Assembly (NCBI GenBank): GCA_017532345.1
Contig: JAFXJJ010000092.1
Location: 1 to 33,354 of the forward strand
Reading direction: 5' to 3'
Source: Erysipelotrichales bacterium
GTDB taxonomy: Bacteria > Bacillota_I > Bacilli_A > Erysipelotrichales > Erysipelotrichaceae
DNA length: 33,354 bases
Position numbers and translations under genes: made by a program. Below the pieces are notes generated by a model, which was not told the origin of the DNA, made no database searches, and saw only the letters and a program-made list of their open reading frames with translations. This document shows positions 26,431-33,354 of the stretch, piece after piece; position 1 is the first letter of the stretch; each line of letters opens with the position of its first letter.

Positions 26431-26939
26431 TATGCATTAACGTCCTTTACGAATTTCTCAATAGCCTTGCGATCATCTTCATCAGTTGTCTTATCAGCTA
26501 ATAATTTTTCTGTAGCTGCTAATGCAACATCAACGATTTCTTTAGTAATATCTTCACGCATAGCTTTCTTTTCGTATTCGATTTCGCGTCGTGCAGCATC
26601 TAGCTTCGCTTCCGCTTCTGCTTTTGCTTCCTTCATCAGTGCTTCCTTAACTTGAGAACTTTCACGTTTAGCATCCTCAATAAGATCACGTGCTGTTGCA
26701 CCAGCTTCTTTAACCTTTTGTTTTGCTTCACTATTTAGTTTCTCAGCTTCACTCTTTAATTCCTCAGCCTGAGTGATTTGACTTTGAGCATATTCAGCTC
26801 TTTGGGCTAAGAAATTAAGAGCTGGACCCCACAAGAATTTCTTAACAAAATATAATAATATTGCCGTGGAAGTCAATTGTACTATCATTGTGACCAGGTT
26901 AGGGAACAATTGCCCTTGAATATCAATACCTAATTCCAC
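26430..26939 (-). CDS. atpF: ATP synthase b subunit
   Basis: The peripheral-stalk subunit of Fo, 169 residues. It has one N-terminal membrane segment (about residues 15-32, LVTMIVQLTSTAILLYFV) and a long charged helix rich in Ala, Lys and Glu. The start is a GTG, chosen because AGGAGGTGA lies directly upstream and no ATG is near. One base overlaps atpH. Confidence 0.94.
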   Translation of the reverse strand: MELGIDIQGQLFPNLVTMIVQLTSTAILLYFVKKFLWGPALNFLAQRAEYAQSQITQAEELKSEAEKLNSEAKQKVKEAGATARDLIEDAKRESSQVKEALMKEAKAEAEAKLDAARREIEYEKKAMREDITKEIVDVALAATEKLLADKTTDEDDRKAIEKFVKDVNA

Positions 26940-26982
26940 TGCGTCTCACCTCCTGTTATTCTAAGGACCATATATTAACGGC

Positions 26983-27216
26983 CTATTTGAATACGAACAT
27001 TAATAAGAACGCAATTAACATACCATAGATGGCACATGTTTCTGCTAGGGCACAACCTAAGATTAACATTGTACGAATCTTACCTTCAGCTTCAGGATTT
27101 TTACTTACTGCTTCTACAGCTTTACCTGCAGCGAACCCTTGACCAGCACCAGTCATCATACCTGTCATGATTGCTAAACCAGCACCTACTGCTACTAAAC
27201 CTCTACCGATATCCAT
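26983..27216 (-). CDS. atpE: ATP synthase c subunit, with Na+-type ligand residues
   Basis: The c subunit is the two-helix hairpin of the membrane rotor ring; it has 77 residues. The ion-binding carboxylate is Glu59 in ALAETCAIYG. Gln26 (GAGQGFAAG) and Thr60 next to the Glu match the Gln32 and Ser66 positions of Na+-binding c subunits such as that of Ilyobacter tartaricus. H+-type Bacillus c subunits lack both. The Pro four residues before the Gln in Na+ types is Thr22 here. Na+ coupling is thus plausible but not proven. Confidence 0.96.
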   Translation of the reverse strand: MDIGRGLVAVGAGLAIMTGMMTGAGQGFAAGKAVEAVSKNPEAEGKIRTMLILGCALAETCAIYGMLIAFLLMFVFK

Positions 27217-27251
27217 AAATTTAATTCCTCCTTATATTTCTATCGATTTTC

Positions 27252-27963
27252 TTATTCCATTGGAAGCTCATTTCCAATTAATACTTGTGTCAATGTAATA
27301 AAGATAAACATTTGAATACAACCTGAGAAGACATCAAAATAAGCATGAAGCACAGGTGCGATAATTGGACCTATAAAGTTAAATCCACCAATCACTGGTA
27401 TAAACGAACTTAACCATCCTGTGAATGCATATACTAGTGTCATAATAATAGTTCCACTCAAAATATTTCCGAATAAACGTAATGACATAGAAAGTAGTGG
27501 AGCTACTTTCCCAAAGAAATTAGGAATAACAAAAGGAACAATTGGTTCAATGAACGCATGCATATAATTCTTAAATCCATTTGTTCTTAAGCATACTATT
27601 TCTTTCCACACAAACGTAATCAATGCTAATGATAAAGTAACACTATAGTTACCAGTTGGAGAACTTAATGATAATAATCCCATTAAGTTACTAACCAATA
27701 TGTACATTGCAATCGAACATACATAAGGTGCTAGATTCTTAGCCATTTGTGAGTTTGTATTCTGTACTACCATACCATTGATAGTATCAACTATTAAAAC
27801 AGCGATATTAACTAAGCCCTTTGGTTCTTCCATTACATCAGCCTTCTTAAATGCATTCCCACATAATACACAGAAACCACAAAGTACTGCAGTAACTAAT
27901 AATATATAGAATACATCCGTTTGTACTGTTATTACTAAACCTGTAATGTTAGGCGTATCTCAT
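27252..27963 (-). CDS. atpB: ATP synthase a subunit with an out-of-frame start
   Basis: The stator channel subunit of Fo. From the internal ATG at 27833 only 193 residues would be made, lacking the first membrane helix. The same frame stays open upstream to 27959 and encodes DTPNITGLVITVQTDVFYILLV and the rest of a plausible first helix, then KKADVMEEPKGLVN. No ATG, GTG or TTG exists in that stretch. The natural start, the ATG at 27961-27963 that overlaps the preceding stop as ATGA, is one base out of frame. Removing one base there gives 236 residues, the usual length. The essential Arg is in LSMSLRLFGN. An indel or an unusual start (ATT at 27947) are the options. Confidence 0.88.
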
Positions 27964-28322
27964 CTCTCCTTTCTATTGAAATAACTTTGCATTAAGGTAC
28001 TCACATAAATATATATATTATGTGTAGTTAACCCAAAGGCTGCTCCAAATACATTGACTAAATCTGGATAAACACAGCCAATATAAAGCGGTATTGCAAA
28101 TATACCGAAATTACCTAAGAAATACAAAACAAACCTTCCAACATTAAATTGTCGAACTGCAAGTATTGAAGTAAAGAAACTTTGTAGAACAGTATAGTGA
28201 ATTAAACTAAAGATAGTACCTAAGATTATTCCAGCTCCTACTGCTTTCCCAAAGATTATGCCACCTACAATACTACAGATAATCGCAAATATAACTTGTT
28301 GAAGTACTTCATTTTTTCTCAT
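27960..28322 (-). CDS. atpI: ATP synthase subunit I (AtpI-like)
   Basis: A 120-residue, four-helix hydrophobic protein at the head of the atp genes, in the position and of the type of AtpI, which helps assemble the c ring. I use the ATG at 28322 (MRKNEVLQQVIF); a TTG at 28334 would add four residues. It overlaps the end of the preceding small gene by 14 bases. Its TGA stop overlaps the ATG expected for atpB. Sequence conservation in this family is low, so position and hydrophobicity carry most weight. Confidence 0.75.
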   Translation of the reverse strand: MRKNEVLQQVIFAIICSIVGGIIFGKAVGAGIILGTIFSLIHYTVLQSFFTSILAVRQFNVGRFVLYFLGNFGIFAIPLYIGCVYPDLVNVFGAAFGLTTHNIYIYVSTLMQSYFNRKER

Positions 28323-28506
28323 TACTAGTTCCAATATGATATAGATACCAAAAAGCTAATCCAGTTCCACTAAATATCCCTATAATCATAAATATAGGAG
28401 TAGTAGATAACCACTTATCAAGCATATATCCCATACCAAAGCAAGAAGTAATACAGCCGATAATCGTGATTGCTAAACTGATTCCCTTTTCAATATCTTT
28501 CATCAT
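28309..28506 (-). CDS. AtpZ-like small membrane protein
   Basis: A 65-residue protein with two hydrophobic helices (ISLAITIIGCITSCFGMGYMLDKWL and PIFMIIGIFSGTGLAFWYLY). It has the size, layout and GYxLDKWL-like turn of the AtpZ/AtpI family encoded just before many atp operons, where the product has been linked to Mg2+/Ca2+ supply or rotor assembly. Its start overlaps the upp stop by one base. Confidence 0.75.
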   Translation of the reverse strand: MMKDIEKGISLAITIIGCITSCFGMGYMLDKWLSTTPIFMIIGIFSGTGLAFWYLYHIGTSNEKK

Positions 28507-29126
28507 TATTTTGTACCGAAAATACGATCACCAGCGTCACCTAATCCTGGTACAATATATCCTTTCTCATTAAGTTTTTCATCTAATGCAGCTAAATAAA
28601 TATCTACATCTGGATGTTCATCTTCAATGCGTTTAACACCTTCAGGAACACCAACTAAACATACTAATTTGATATTGTTGATACCACGTTTCTTTAATAA
28701 TGTGATTGCTGCTGCAGCTGAACCACCTGTAGCTAACATTGGGTCAACAACATATACAACCGCATTTTTACTGTTTGTAGGCATCTTACAGAAATATTCA
28801 TGTGGTTCTAATGTTTCTTCATCACGATATAAACCGATGTGCCCAATCTTAACAGTGGGGATAAGGTTTGCGATACCATCAACCATCCCTAGTCCAGCAC
28901 GTAAAATTGGTACTAACACAATGTCCTTGGAAATACGTTCAGTAACACATTTTTCTACTGGAGTTTGTACTGTAATTGGTTCAGTTGGTAAATCACGAGA
29001 AATTTCGTATACCATTAAACCACCGATTTCATTTAAATTTTGTCTGAAATCTTTTGTTCCTGTTTCTTGGTTACGCATAATTGCTAATTTGTGGGTAATC
29101 AATGGATGCTTTAATACTGTTAACAT
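28506..29126 (-). CDS. upp: Uracil phosphoribosyltransferase
   Basis: It salvages uracil to UMP with PRPP. At 206 residues it has the usual length. The motifs [13 protein letters not shown], the PRPP loop [17 protein letters not shown] and the C-terminal [14 protein letters not shown] are all present. Placement directly before the atp genes is a common arrangement in Bacillota. It lies 11 bases after ywlC. Confidence 0.97.
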   Translation of the reverse strand: MLTVLKHPLITHKLAIMRNQETGTKDFRQNLNEIGGLMVYEISRDLPTEPITVQTPVEKCVTERISKDIVLVPILRAGLGMVDGIANLIPTVKIGHIGLYRDEETLEPHEYFCKMPTNSKNAVVYVVDPMLATGGSAAAAITLLKKRGINNIKLVCLVGVPEGVKRIEDEHPDVDIYLAALDEKLNEKGYIVPGLGDAGDRIFGTK

Positions 29127-29137
29127 AAAGTTCTCCT

Positions 29138-29755
29138 CTACTTCCTATTTTTTAAACTCATTAGAATACGATCTAATGTAATTGGACCTTCTCTTAAGAC
29201 CTTAATTTCAGGGCTTGTTAAATCAAGAATTGTAGATGCTTTAGCACCTCTGCTATCTCTAGCTACTAATGCAGCAATTCTACCATTTAACTTTTCATAT
29301 ACTTCCTTATATCTACTAGTACTTGGTTCACCAGATAAGTTTGCACTTGTCACTAACAAAGGCTTACCAACCTTATTAATAATAGTAGTAACTAATTCAT
29401 CATCAGCCATGCGAATAGCCACAGTAGGCTCATTATTAGTAGCACTATCTGGTAATACACTTTTCTTATTTAAGACAATCGTAATAGCCCCTGGCATCCA
29501 AGCATCAATGATGTATTCACTACGCTCATCAGTATTTGCCACTTCTTGAATCTGCGTTTTATTAGATACCATTAATGGAAAAGGCTTATATTCTGGTCGC
29601 CCTTTAGCTTCTTTCATTTTCTTTATTGCTTCTTCGTTATCATAAATACAAGCAACACCATATACTGTATCAGTTGGGAATGCCACTACTTCACCAGCAA
29701 GTAACAATTCGACAACCTCTTCAAGCTGTGTTTCTTCTAAAATTCTAGTTTCCAT
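29138..29755 (-). CDS. ywlC: L-threonylcarbamoyladenylate synthase (Sua5/YrdC/YwlC family)
   Basis: It makes threonylcarbamoyl-AMP from threonine, bicarbonate and ATP for the t6A37 modification of tRNA. The 205 residues cover the YrdC domain: [12 protein letters not shown] (about 21-32), [18 protein letters not shown] (about 48-65) and [17 protein letters not shown] (about 135-151). The C-terminal Sua5 domain is missing, giving a TsaC-like length. It starts the ywlC-upp-atp transcript, whose promoter lies ~130 bases upstream. Confidence 0.93.
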   Translation of the reverse strand: METRILEETQLEEVVELLLAGEVVAFPTDTVYGVACIYDNEEAIKKMKEAKGRPEYKPFPLMVSNKTQIQEVANTDERSEYIIDAWMPGAITIVLNKKSVLPDSATNNEPTVAIRMADDELVTTIINKVGKPLLVTSANLSGEPSTSRYKEVYEKLNGRIAALVARDSRGAKASTILDLTSPEIKVLREGPITLDRILMSLKNRK

Positions 29756-29881
29756 ATAAATAATAATCTCCTGTATATAATAATATCATATTTAGGAATT
29801 TTTTACCTCTATTTTTGTGTATTTTTTCACGCAAATAACTACACTTTTATGATTTTGTTTTTCATTTTTCTCTTAACTATT

Positions 29882-29910
29882 ATAGTACCATCATTTGTAT
29901 GCGATTTCAA
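29882..29910 (-). promoter_or_regulatory. Promoter of the ywlC-upp-atp operon
   Basis: Minus strand: -35 TTGAAA (29905-29910), 17-bp spacer, -10 TACTAT (29882-29887). This leaves a 5' leader of about 120 bases before the ywlC ATG; I see no strong structure in that leader. Confidence 0.6.
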
Positions 29911-29954
29911 TTGTTAGAAAAGTTAAATTTTACACAAGCTCTCCACTAGTTTAA

Positions 29955-30329
29955 TCACAATCTCCAAATATCTAACCATCCTTTTTTCTTCACATTACTA
30001 CTACAATAATCCTGGAAATACCCTTTATATGTGAATACAACATCTTCTTCACCACACATATATAGCTTTATTTTATTTTCTTCGAAGGCTACTTTTGTAT
30101 CATCTAAATAGCTAAAATCATCAAGCTTTAATCGTACCATCACATCTACATCATCTTTATCTGTATTCATTGTAACTAGACTATATGTATCCTCAAGATG
30201 ATTAATAATACTAATTAAATCTAATGTAGAATCATTATAATAAATCTCATATGATACCTCACTTTTAGAAGAAGTAACAGTTGTTGTGAAGGCTAAGACA
30301 ATTAATAATACCGTAAGTATTTTTCTCAT
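29955..30329 (-). CDS. Small secreted protein of unknown function
   Basis: 124 residues from the ATG at 30329 (MRKILTVLLIVLAFTTTVTSSKSEVSY): an N-terminal signal peptide, probably cleaved near residue 20, no lipobox. The mature part is acidic and strand-rich (VSYEIYYNDSTLDL, DDVDVMVRLKLDDFSYLDD, VVFTYKGYFQDYCSSN) and ends in a basic/aromatic tail. Two Cys could form a disulphide. An ATG at 30350 lies upstream in frame, but AAAGGA before 30329 favours the later start. That ribosome site is inside the arm of a terminator hairpin. I recognise no family. Confidence 0.6.
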   Translation of the reverse strand: MRKILTVLLIVLAFTTTVTSSKSEVSYEIYYNDSTLDLISIINHLEDTYSLVTMNTDKDDVDVMVRLKLDDFSYLDDTKVAFEENKIKLYMCGEEDVVFTYKGYFQDYCSSNVKKKGWLDIWRL

Positions 30330-30337
30330 AAATAAAA

Positions 30338-30363
30338 ACCATCCTTTCATACAAAAGGATGGT
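30338..30363 (-). terminator. Terminator of tdk-prfA-prmC that contains the next gene's ribosome site
   Basis: Minus strand: ACCATCCTTT-TGTATG-AAAGGATGGT, a 10-bp perfect stem followed by TTTTATTT. The distal arm carries AAAGGATGG, the likely ribosome site for the start at 30329. Confidence 0.8.
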
Positions 30364-30383
30364 CATTAATTGGCAATTTATAC

Positions 30384-31238
30384 CTATTTTCTAAAATCTA
30401 CGATAAGCATACGATCCTTACCATACATATCTTTTAATACTTCAGCTAGCGCATTAGGGAAACGAGTAGTTACTTCCTTTAATAAAGCTTCTTTTTGATC
30501 ATAACCAATTTCAAATGCCATTATACTGTTAGGATTTAAAATCTTCTCACAATGGTCAAATACTAGACGGTAGAAATATAATCCATCTTCCCCACCAAAT
30601 AGTGCTACATTCGGTTCATAGTCTACTACTGATGCTTCCATTGCTGCATCACTACGAATATATGGTGGATTACAAACTAGTACATCAACCTTCATATTGC
30701 GTTCTACATATGGGTCTAGCATACTTCCTTGGTAGAACTGCATTTCTGCACCTAGCTTAGCTGCATTTTCTCTAGCTACCACTAAAGCCTCTTCACTAAT
30801 ATCACTAGCATACACTTCCAATGATGGTTCTTCTAGTTTTAAACTAATCCCAATAGCTCCACTACCACAACCTACATCAATTAATGTTAGGTGCTCTTTT
30901 TCCTCTCTCATTTCATCCACATAGATTAATACATTAGATACTAATTCTTCTGTTTCAGGACGAGGAATTAATACATCAGGGTTCACATTGAAGGCTCTAC
31001 CATAGAACCATTCATATCCTAATATATACTGCATTGGTTCATCATTTAAGATACGTTTAATACCAGCTGCATACTCTTCATAAATAGCACCTTCCATTTC
31101 ATCTTCATAATGAAGATATAAATCAGCACCTTCTTTATTGGCAACCTCAAGCATAAACATCTTAGCTAGTTGCATTGATTTCCCATGCTCTTCTAAAGCT
31201 AATTCAGCTTCACGAATTGCTTGCTTATAACTAGGCAT
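30384..31238 (-). CDS. prmC: Release factor glutamine methyltransferase
   Basis: It methylates the Gln of the GGQ motif in release factors. It is 284 residues long from the ATG at 31238 (MPSYKQAIREAE); a TTG at 31253 would add five. The SAM site is DVGCGSGAIG (about 121-130) and the catalytic motif NPPY is at about 190-193. It overlaps the end of prfA, its substrate's gene, by 8 bases, the classic arrangement. Confidence 0.96.
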   Translation of the reverse strand: MPSYKQAIREAELALEEHGKSMQLAKMFMLEVANKEGADLYLHYEDEMEGAIYEEYAAGIKRILNDEPMQYILGYEWFYGRAFNVNPDVLIPRPETEELVSNVLIYVDEMREEKEHLTLIDVGCGSGAIGISLKLEEPSLEVYASDISEEALVVARENAAKLGAEMQFYQGSMLDPYVERNMKVDVLVCNPPYIRSDAAMEASVVDYEPNVALFGGEDGLYFYRLVFDHCEKILNPNSIMAFEIGYDQKEALLKEVTTRFPNALAEVLKDMYGKDRMLIVDFRK

Positions 31239-32310
31239 TTTCTTCACCAGCAATCTTTAAGCGTTCATCTTCTTTTAATAAAGCTTCAATGATATCATCT
31301 AACTTACCTTCAACAATACGGTCTAATTGTTGGATTGTTAAGCCAATACGGTGGTCAGTAACACGGTTTTGAGGATAGTTGTATGTACGAATCTTTTCTG
31401 AGCGATCCCCTGTACCAATCTTATTACGTCTTTCAGCACCTTTTTCAGCTTCAGCTTTTTGTTGATAGTAATCATATACTCTTTGTTTAATTAAACGCAT
31501 AGCTGTGTCACGGTTAGCATGTTGGCTACGACCATCTTGACAGTTAACTGTAATACCTGTAGGTAAGTGAACAATACGTACAGCAGAGTCTGTCTTGTTG
31601 ATATGTTGTCCACCAGCACCACTAGCTCTATGTGTTTCAATTGTTAAGTCTGCTTCATCAATTTCAATATCTACATCATCTGTATCAGGTAATACTAATA
31701 CAGTTGCAGTTGATGTTTGAATACGTCCTTGTGATTCAGTCTTTGGTACACGTTGTACACGGTGTGCTCCACTTTCAAACTTCAATTCACCATAAGCACC
31801 TTCACCCTTAACGATGAATGAGATTTCAGAGAATCCACCTGCTACACCATCAGTTGCATCAACAACTTCTACCTTCCAGCCTTTACCTTCTGCATAACGA
31901 GAATACATACGGAATAAGTCACCAGCAAAGATATTCCCTTCATCTCCACCAGCAGCTCCACGAATTTCCATAACAGCATCTTCAATATCGTTAGGATCTT
32001 TAGGAATTAATAGAACACGTAATTTTTCTTGGTATTCAGCCATTTTAGGTTCTAATTCTTCAATTTCCATTTCAGCCATTTCAGCTAATTCTTTATCACT
32101 ATCTTTACGTAATTCTAAAGCATCTTCATAATGCTTTTTAATTTCTTTGAATTCTGCGTAAGTTTCTACTAATTGACGAATAGCAGCTTGTTCTTTACCG
32201 ATTTTCGCCATCATACGATTGTCACGCATAACTTCTTCACTCATTAATTTCTCATTTAATTCATTATATTGAGCTGTGACTTTCTCACATCTTTCAATCA
32301 TCGCTTCCAT
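31231..32310 (-). CDS. prfA: Peptide chain release factor 1
   Basis: RF1 recognises UAA and UAG and triggers peptide release on the ribosome. At 359 residues it has the usual length. GGQ is at residues 233-235 (GAGGQHINKTDSAVRIVH), preceded by the family block MEIRGAAGGDEGNIFAGDL-type region near 115-132. Gene spacing is three bases after tdk and it overlaps prmC. Confidence 0.97.
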   Translation of the reverse strand: MEAMIERCEKVTAQYNELNEKLMSEEVMRDNRMMAKIGKEQAAIRQLVETYAEFKEIKKHYEDALELRKDSDKELAEMAEMEIEELEPKMAEYQEKLRVLLIPKDPNDIEDAVMEIRGAAGGDEGNIFAGDLFRMYSRYAEGKGWKVEVVDATDGVAGGFSEISFIVKGEGAYGELKFESGAHRVQRVPKTESQGRIQTSTATVLVLPDTDDVDIEIDEADLTIETHRASGAGGQHINKTDSAVRIVHLPTGITVNCQDGRSQHANRDTAMRLIKQRVYDYYQQKAEAEKGAERRNKIGTGDRSEKIRTYNYPQNRVTDHRIGLTIQQLDRIVEGKLDDIIEALLKEDERLKIAGEENA

Positions 32311-32313
32311 ATC

Positions 32314-32922
32314 TTATACACCTTTCTTTACTAATTTAAATAATGGATGGTCAATTACCTCATGGCAATGACGGCATCTAGGTTCATAGCTTTCACTTGC
32401 ACCTACAAGTACGATTGGGTCATTATAGTTTGCAGGTTCGCCATTAACTAAACGCTGTGTTCTTGTAGCTGGTGAACCACATTTAACACATACAGCTGTA
32501 AGCTTTGTGACAAACTCTGCTCTTGTGATTAGCTCAGGCATTACCCCAAATGGTTCTCCACGGAAATCCATATCTAATCCTGCCACCATCACACGTTTAC
32601 CTTGAAGTGCTAGAATCTCACATACATTCATGATTTTCTCATCAAAGAATTGTACTTCATCAATAGCTATGACATCAGTAGTGTCATCAACATACTTCAT
32701 AATTTCTTCTGCATTTTGAATTGGAATACTCTTAATCTTTCTACCATTATGTGAAACTACTTCCTCTTCACTATAACGATTATCAATGCATGGCTTAAAT
32801 ACCATAATGTTTTGCTTACCATATGCAAGCACGTTAATACGACGGATTAATTCTTCAGTTTTACCTGCAAACATACATCCACTGATTACTTCAATCCACC
32901 CTTTTCGATATTGATGATACAT
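32314..32922 (-). CDS. tdk: Thymidine kinase
   Basis: A type II thymidine kinase of 202 residues in the pyrimidine salvage pathway. The P-loop is GCMFAGKT (15-22), Walker [10 protein letters not shown], and the zinc site is formed by CVKC and CRHC in the C-terminal third. It is the first gene of the tdk-prfA-prmC unit, an arrangement common in Bacillota. Confidence 0.97.
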   Translation of the reverse strand: MYHQYRKGWIEVISGCMFAGKTEELIRRINVLAYGKQNIMVFKPCIDNRYSEEEVVSHNGRKIKSIPIQNAEEIMKYVDDTTDVIAIDEVQFFDEKIMNVCEILALQGKRVMVAGLDMDFRGEPFGVMPELITRAEFVTKLTAVCVKCGSPATRTQRLVNGEPANYNDPIVLVGASESYEPRCRHCHEVIDHPLFKLVKKGV

Positions 32923-32948
32923 ACTTATATTACCCCTCTACATAAATT

Positions 32949-32968
32949 TATACACCTTTAGATGTATA
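32949..32968. promoter_or_regulatory. Inverted repeat in the tdk leader
   Basis: TATACACC-TTTA-GATGTATA can form an 8-bp hairpin (one G-T pair) 27 bases before the tdk start. On the minus strand it includes TATACA, which could serve as a -10 box, but no good -35 is present. Apart from this, 32969-33114 is AT-rich with nothing I can name. Confidence 0.3.
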
Positions 32969-33114
32969 GCATTGTTATTTTACCATAAAAGCCTTTGATG
33001 TTCTACTAATAAATATAAGTCTTTTATATAAAATTATAGTACTTTGAGGTATTTAGAATATATATTTAGGAAATTAACATATTAGTAATATTATAAATTA
33101 ATTAGTAAATGAAA

Positions 33115-33144
33115 TTGTAATGAATATTTTAGCTGTGTTATAAT
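33115..33144 (+). promoter_or_regulatory. Promoter of the membrane-protein gene at the right edge
   Basis: -35 TTGTAA (33115-33120), 18-bp spacer, -10 TATAAT (33139-33144), about 46 bases before the ATG at 33191. Confidence 0.6.
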
Positions 33145-33190
33145 ATTTAGAGAAATTATAAGTATTTTTGAAGAATGTGAGATGATAATA

Positions 33191-33354
33191 ATGGCATATA
33201 TAGTTCGATCTCTTTTCGCGTTTTTATTTGGCACACTATTGACATATCAATTTGCTGGTGTGAAAATAGACCGTAAATCAATCTTAAAGATAGGTATATT
33301 CTTCATAATTGCGATGGCATTACAATCATGTACTAACTTTATTGGTAATGCTGA
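33191..33354 (+). CDS. N-terminus of a membrane protein, cut by the window edge
   Basis: The frame starts ATG GCA TAT at 33191 and remains open to the end of the window (54 codons). It encodes MAYIVRSLFAFLFGTLLTYQF and then GIFFIIAMALQSC: two hydrophobic segments separated by a short charged loop (VKIDRKS). The pattern suits the N-terminal membrane part of a multi-pass protein such as a sensor kinase, but too little is visible to decide. Confidence 0.6.
   Translation, partial: MAYIVRSLFAFLFGTLLTYQFAGVKIDRKSILKIGIFFIIAMALQSCTNFIGNA

Noticed and set aside
27960..27962. TGA between atpI and the atpB frame read as Trp (recoded genetic code), giving an AtpI-AtpB fusion.
   Set aside because: atpH and the AtpZ-like gene also end in TGA at normal family lengths, and Trp is coded by TGG throughout, so TGA is an ordinary stop here.
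29756..29881. Riboswitch or attenuator in the ~120-base leader of ywlC-upp-atp.
   Set aside because: AT-rich sequence with no stable hairpin followed by a T-run that I could find by eye.

Overview
The window looks like a chromosomal segment of a low-GC Gram-positive bacterium (Bacillota). The AT-rich sequence, lipobox lipoproteins, lactose-family PTS, RpiR and PRD regulators, and the chain tdk-prfA-prmC / ywlC-upp-atp all fit. An Erysipelotrichia-like origin is my best guess, inferred from gene style and order only. The standard code is in use: several genes end in TGA at the expected family length. I see no rRNA, tRNA, CRISPR array, insertion sequence or prophage.

Layout. (1) 1-5.4 kb, sugar uptake: the tail of a PRD-type regulator, a DUF3284-like gene on the minus strand, then EIIA-EIIB-EIIC of a Lac/Cel-family PTS, an RpiR-type regulator and a GH4 phospho-glycosidase. 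The GH4 carries the CDMP motif typical of 6-phospho-alpha-glucosidases, an unusual partner for a Lac-family PTS. The PTS promoter region has four copies of a 12-bp motif and an 18-bp palindrome. (2) 5.4-12.2 kb: a small lipoprotein, then threonine biosynthesis as two divergent units. Aspartate kinase and homoserine dehydrogenase run on the minus strand; thrC, thrB and an HTH+ACT protein run on the plus strand, from overlapping promoters. An FRG-domain protein follows with its own promoter. (3) 12.4-19.7 kb: an ABC importer (binding lipoprotein, ATPase, two permeases) interleaved with a methyl-accepting chemotaxis-type protein and a cytoplasmic alkaline-phosphatase-superfamily phosphodiesterase. 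(4) 19.7-21.7 kb: an alpha/beta-hydrolase and a metallophosphoesterase with an extra C-terminal region, transcribed divergently. (5) 21.7-32.9 kb, minus strand: tdk-prfA-prmC, a small secreted protein behind a terminator hairpin, ywlC-upp, and the complete F1Fo ATP synthase operon. (6) The right edge holds the start of a membrane protein.

Most notable: atpG is broken by a one-base shift and the atpB start is out of frame with its own N-terminus. Both could be sequence errors, or real lesions in an otherwise intact operon. The c subunit keeps the Gln / Glu-Thr residues associated with Na+ coupling. Nothing here is clearly a new defence or mobile system. The best leads are the PTS/GH4 pairing and its operators, the importer/chemoreceptor/phosphodiesterase cluster, and the terminator hairpin that contains a ribosome binding site.
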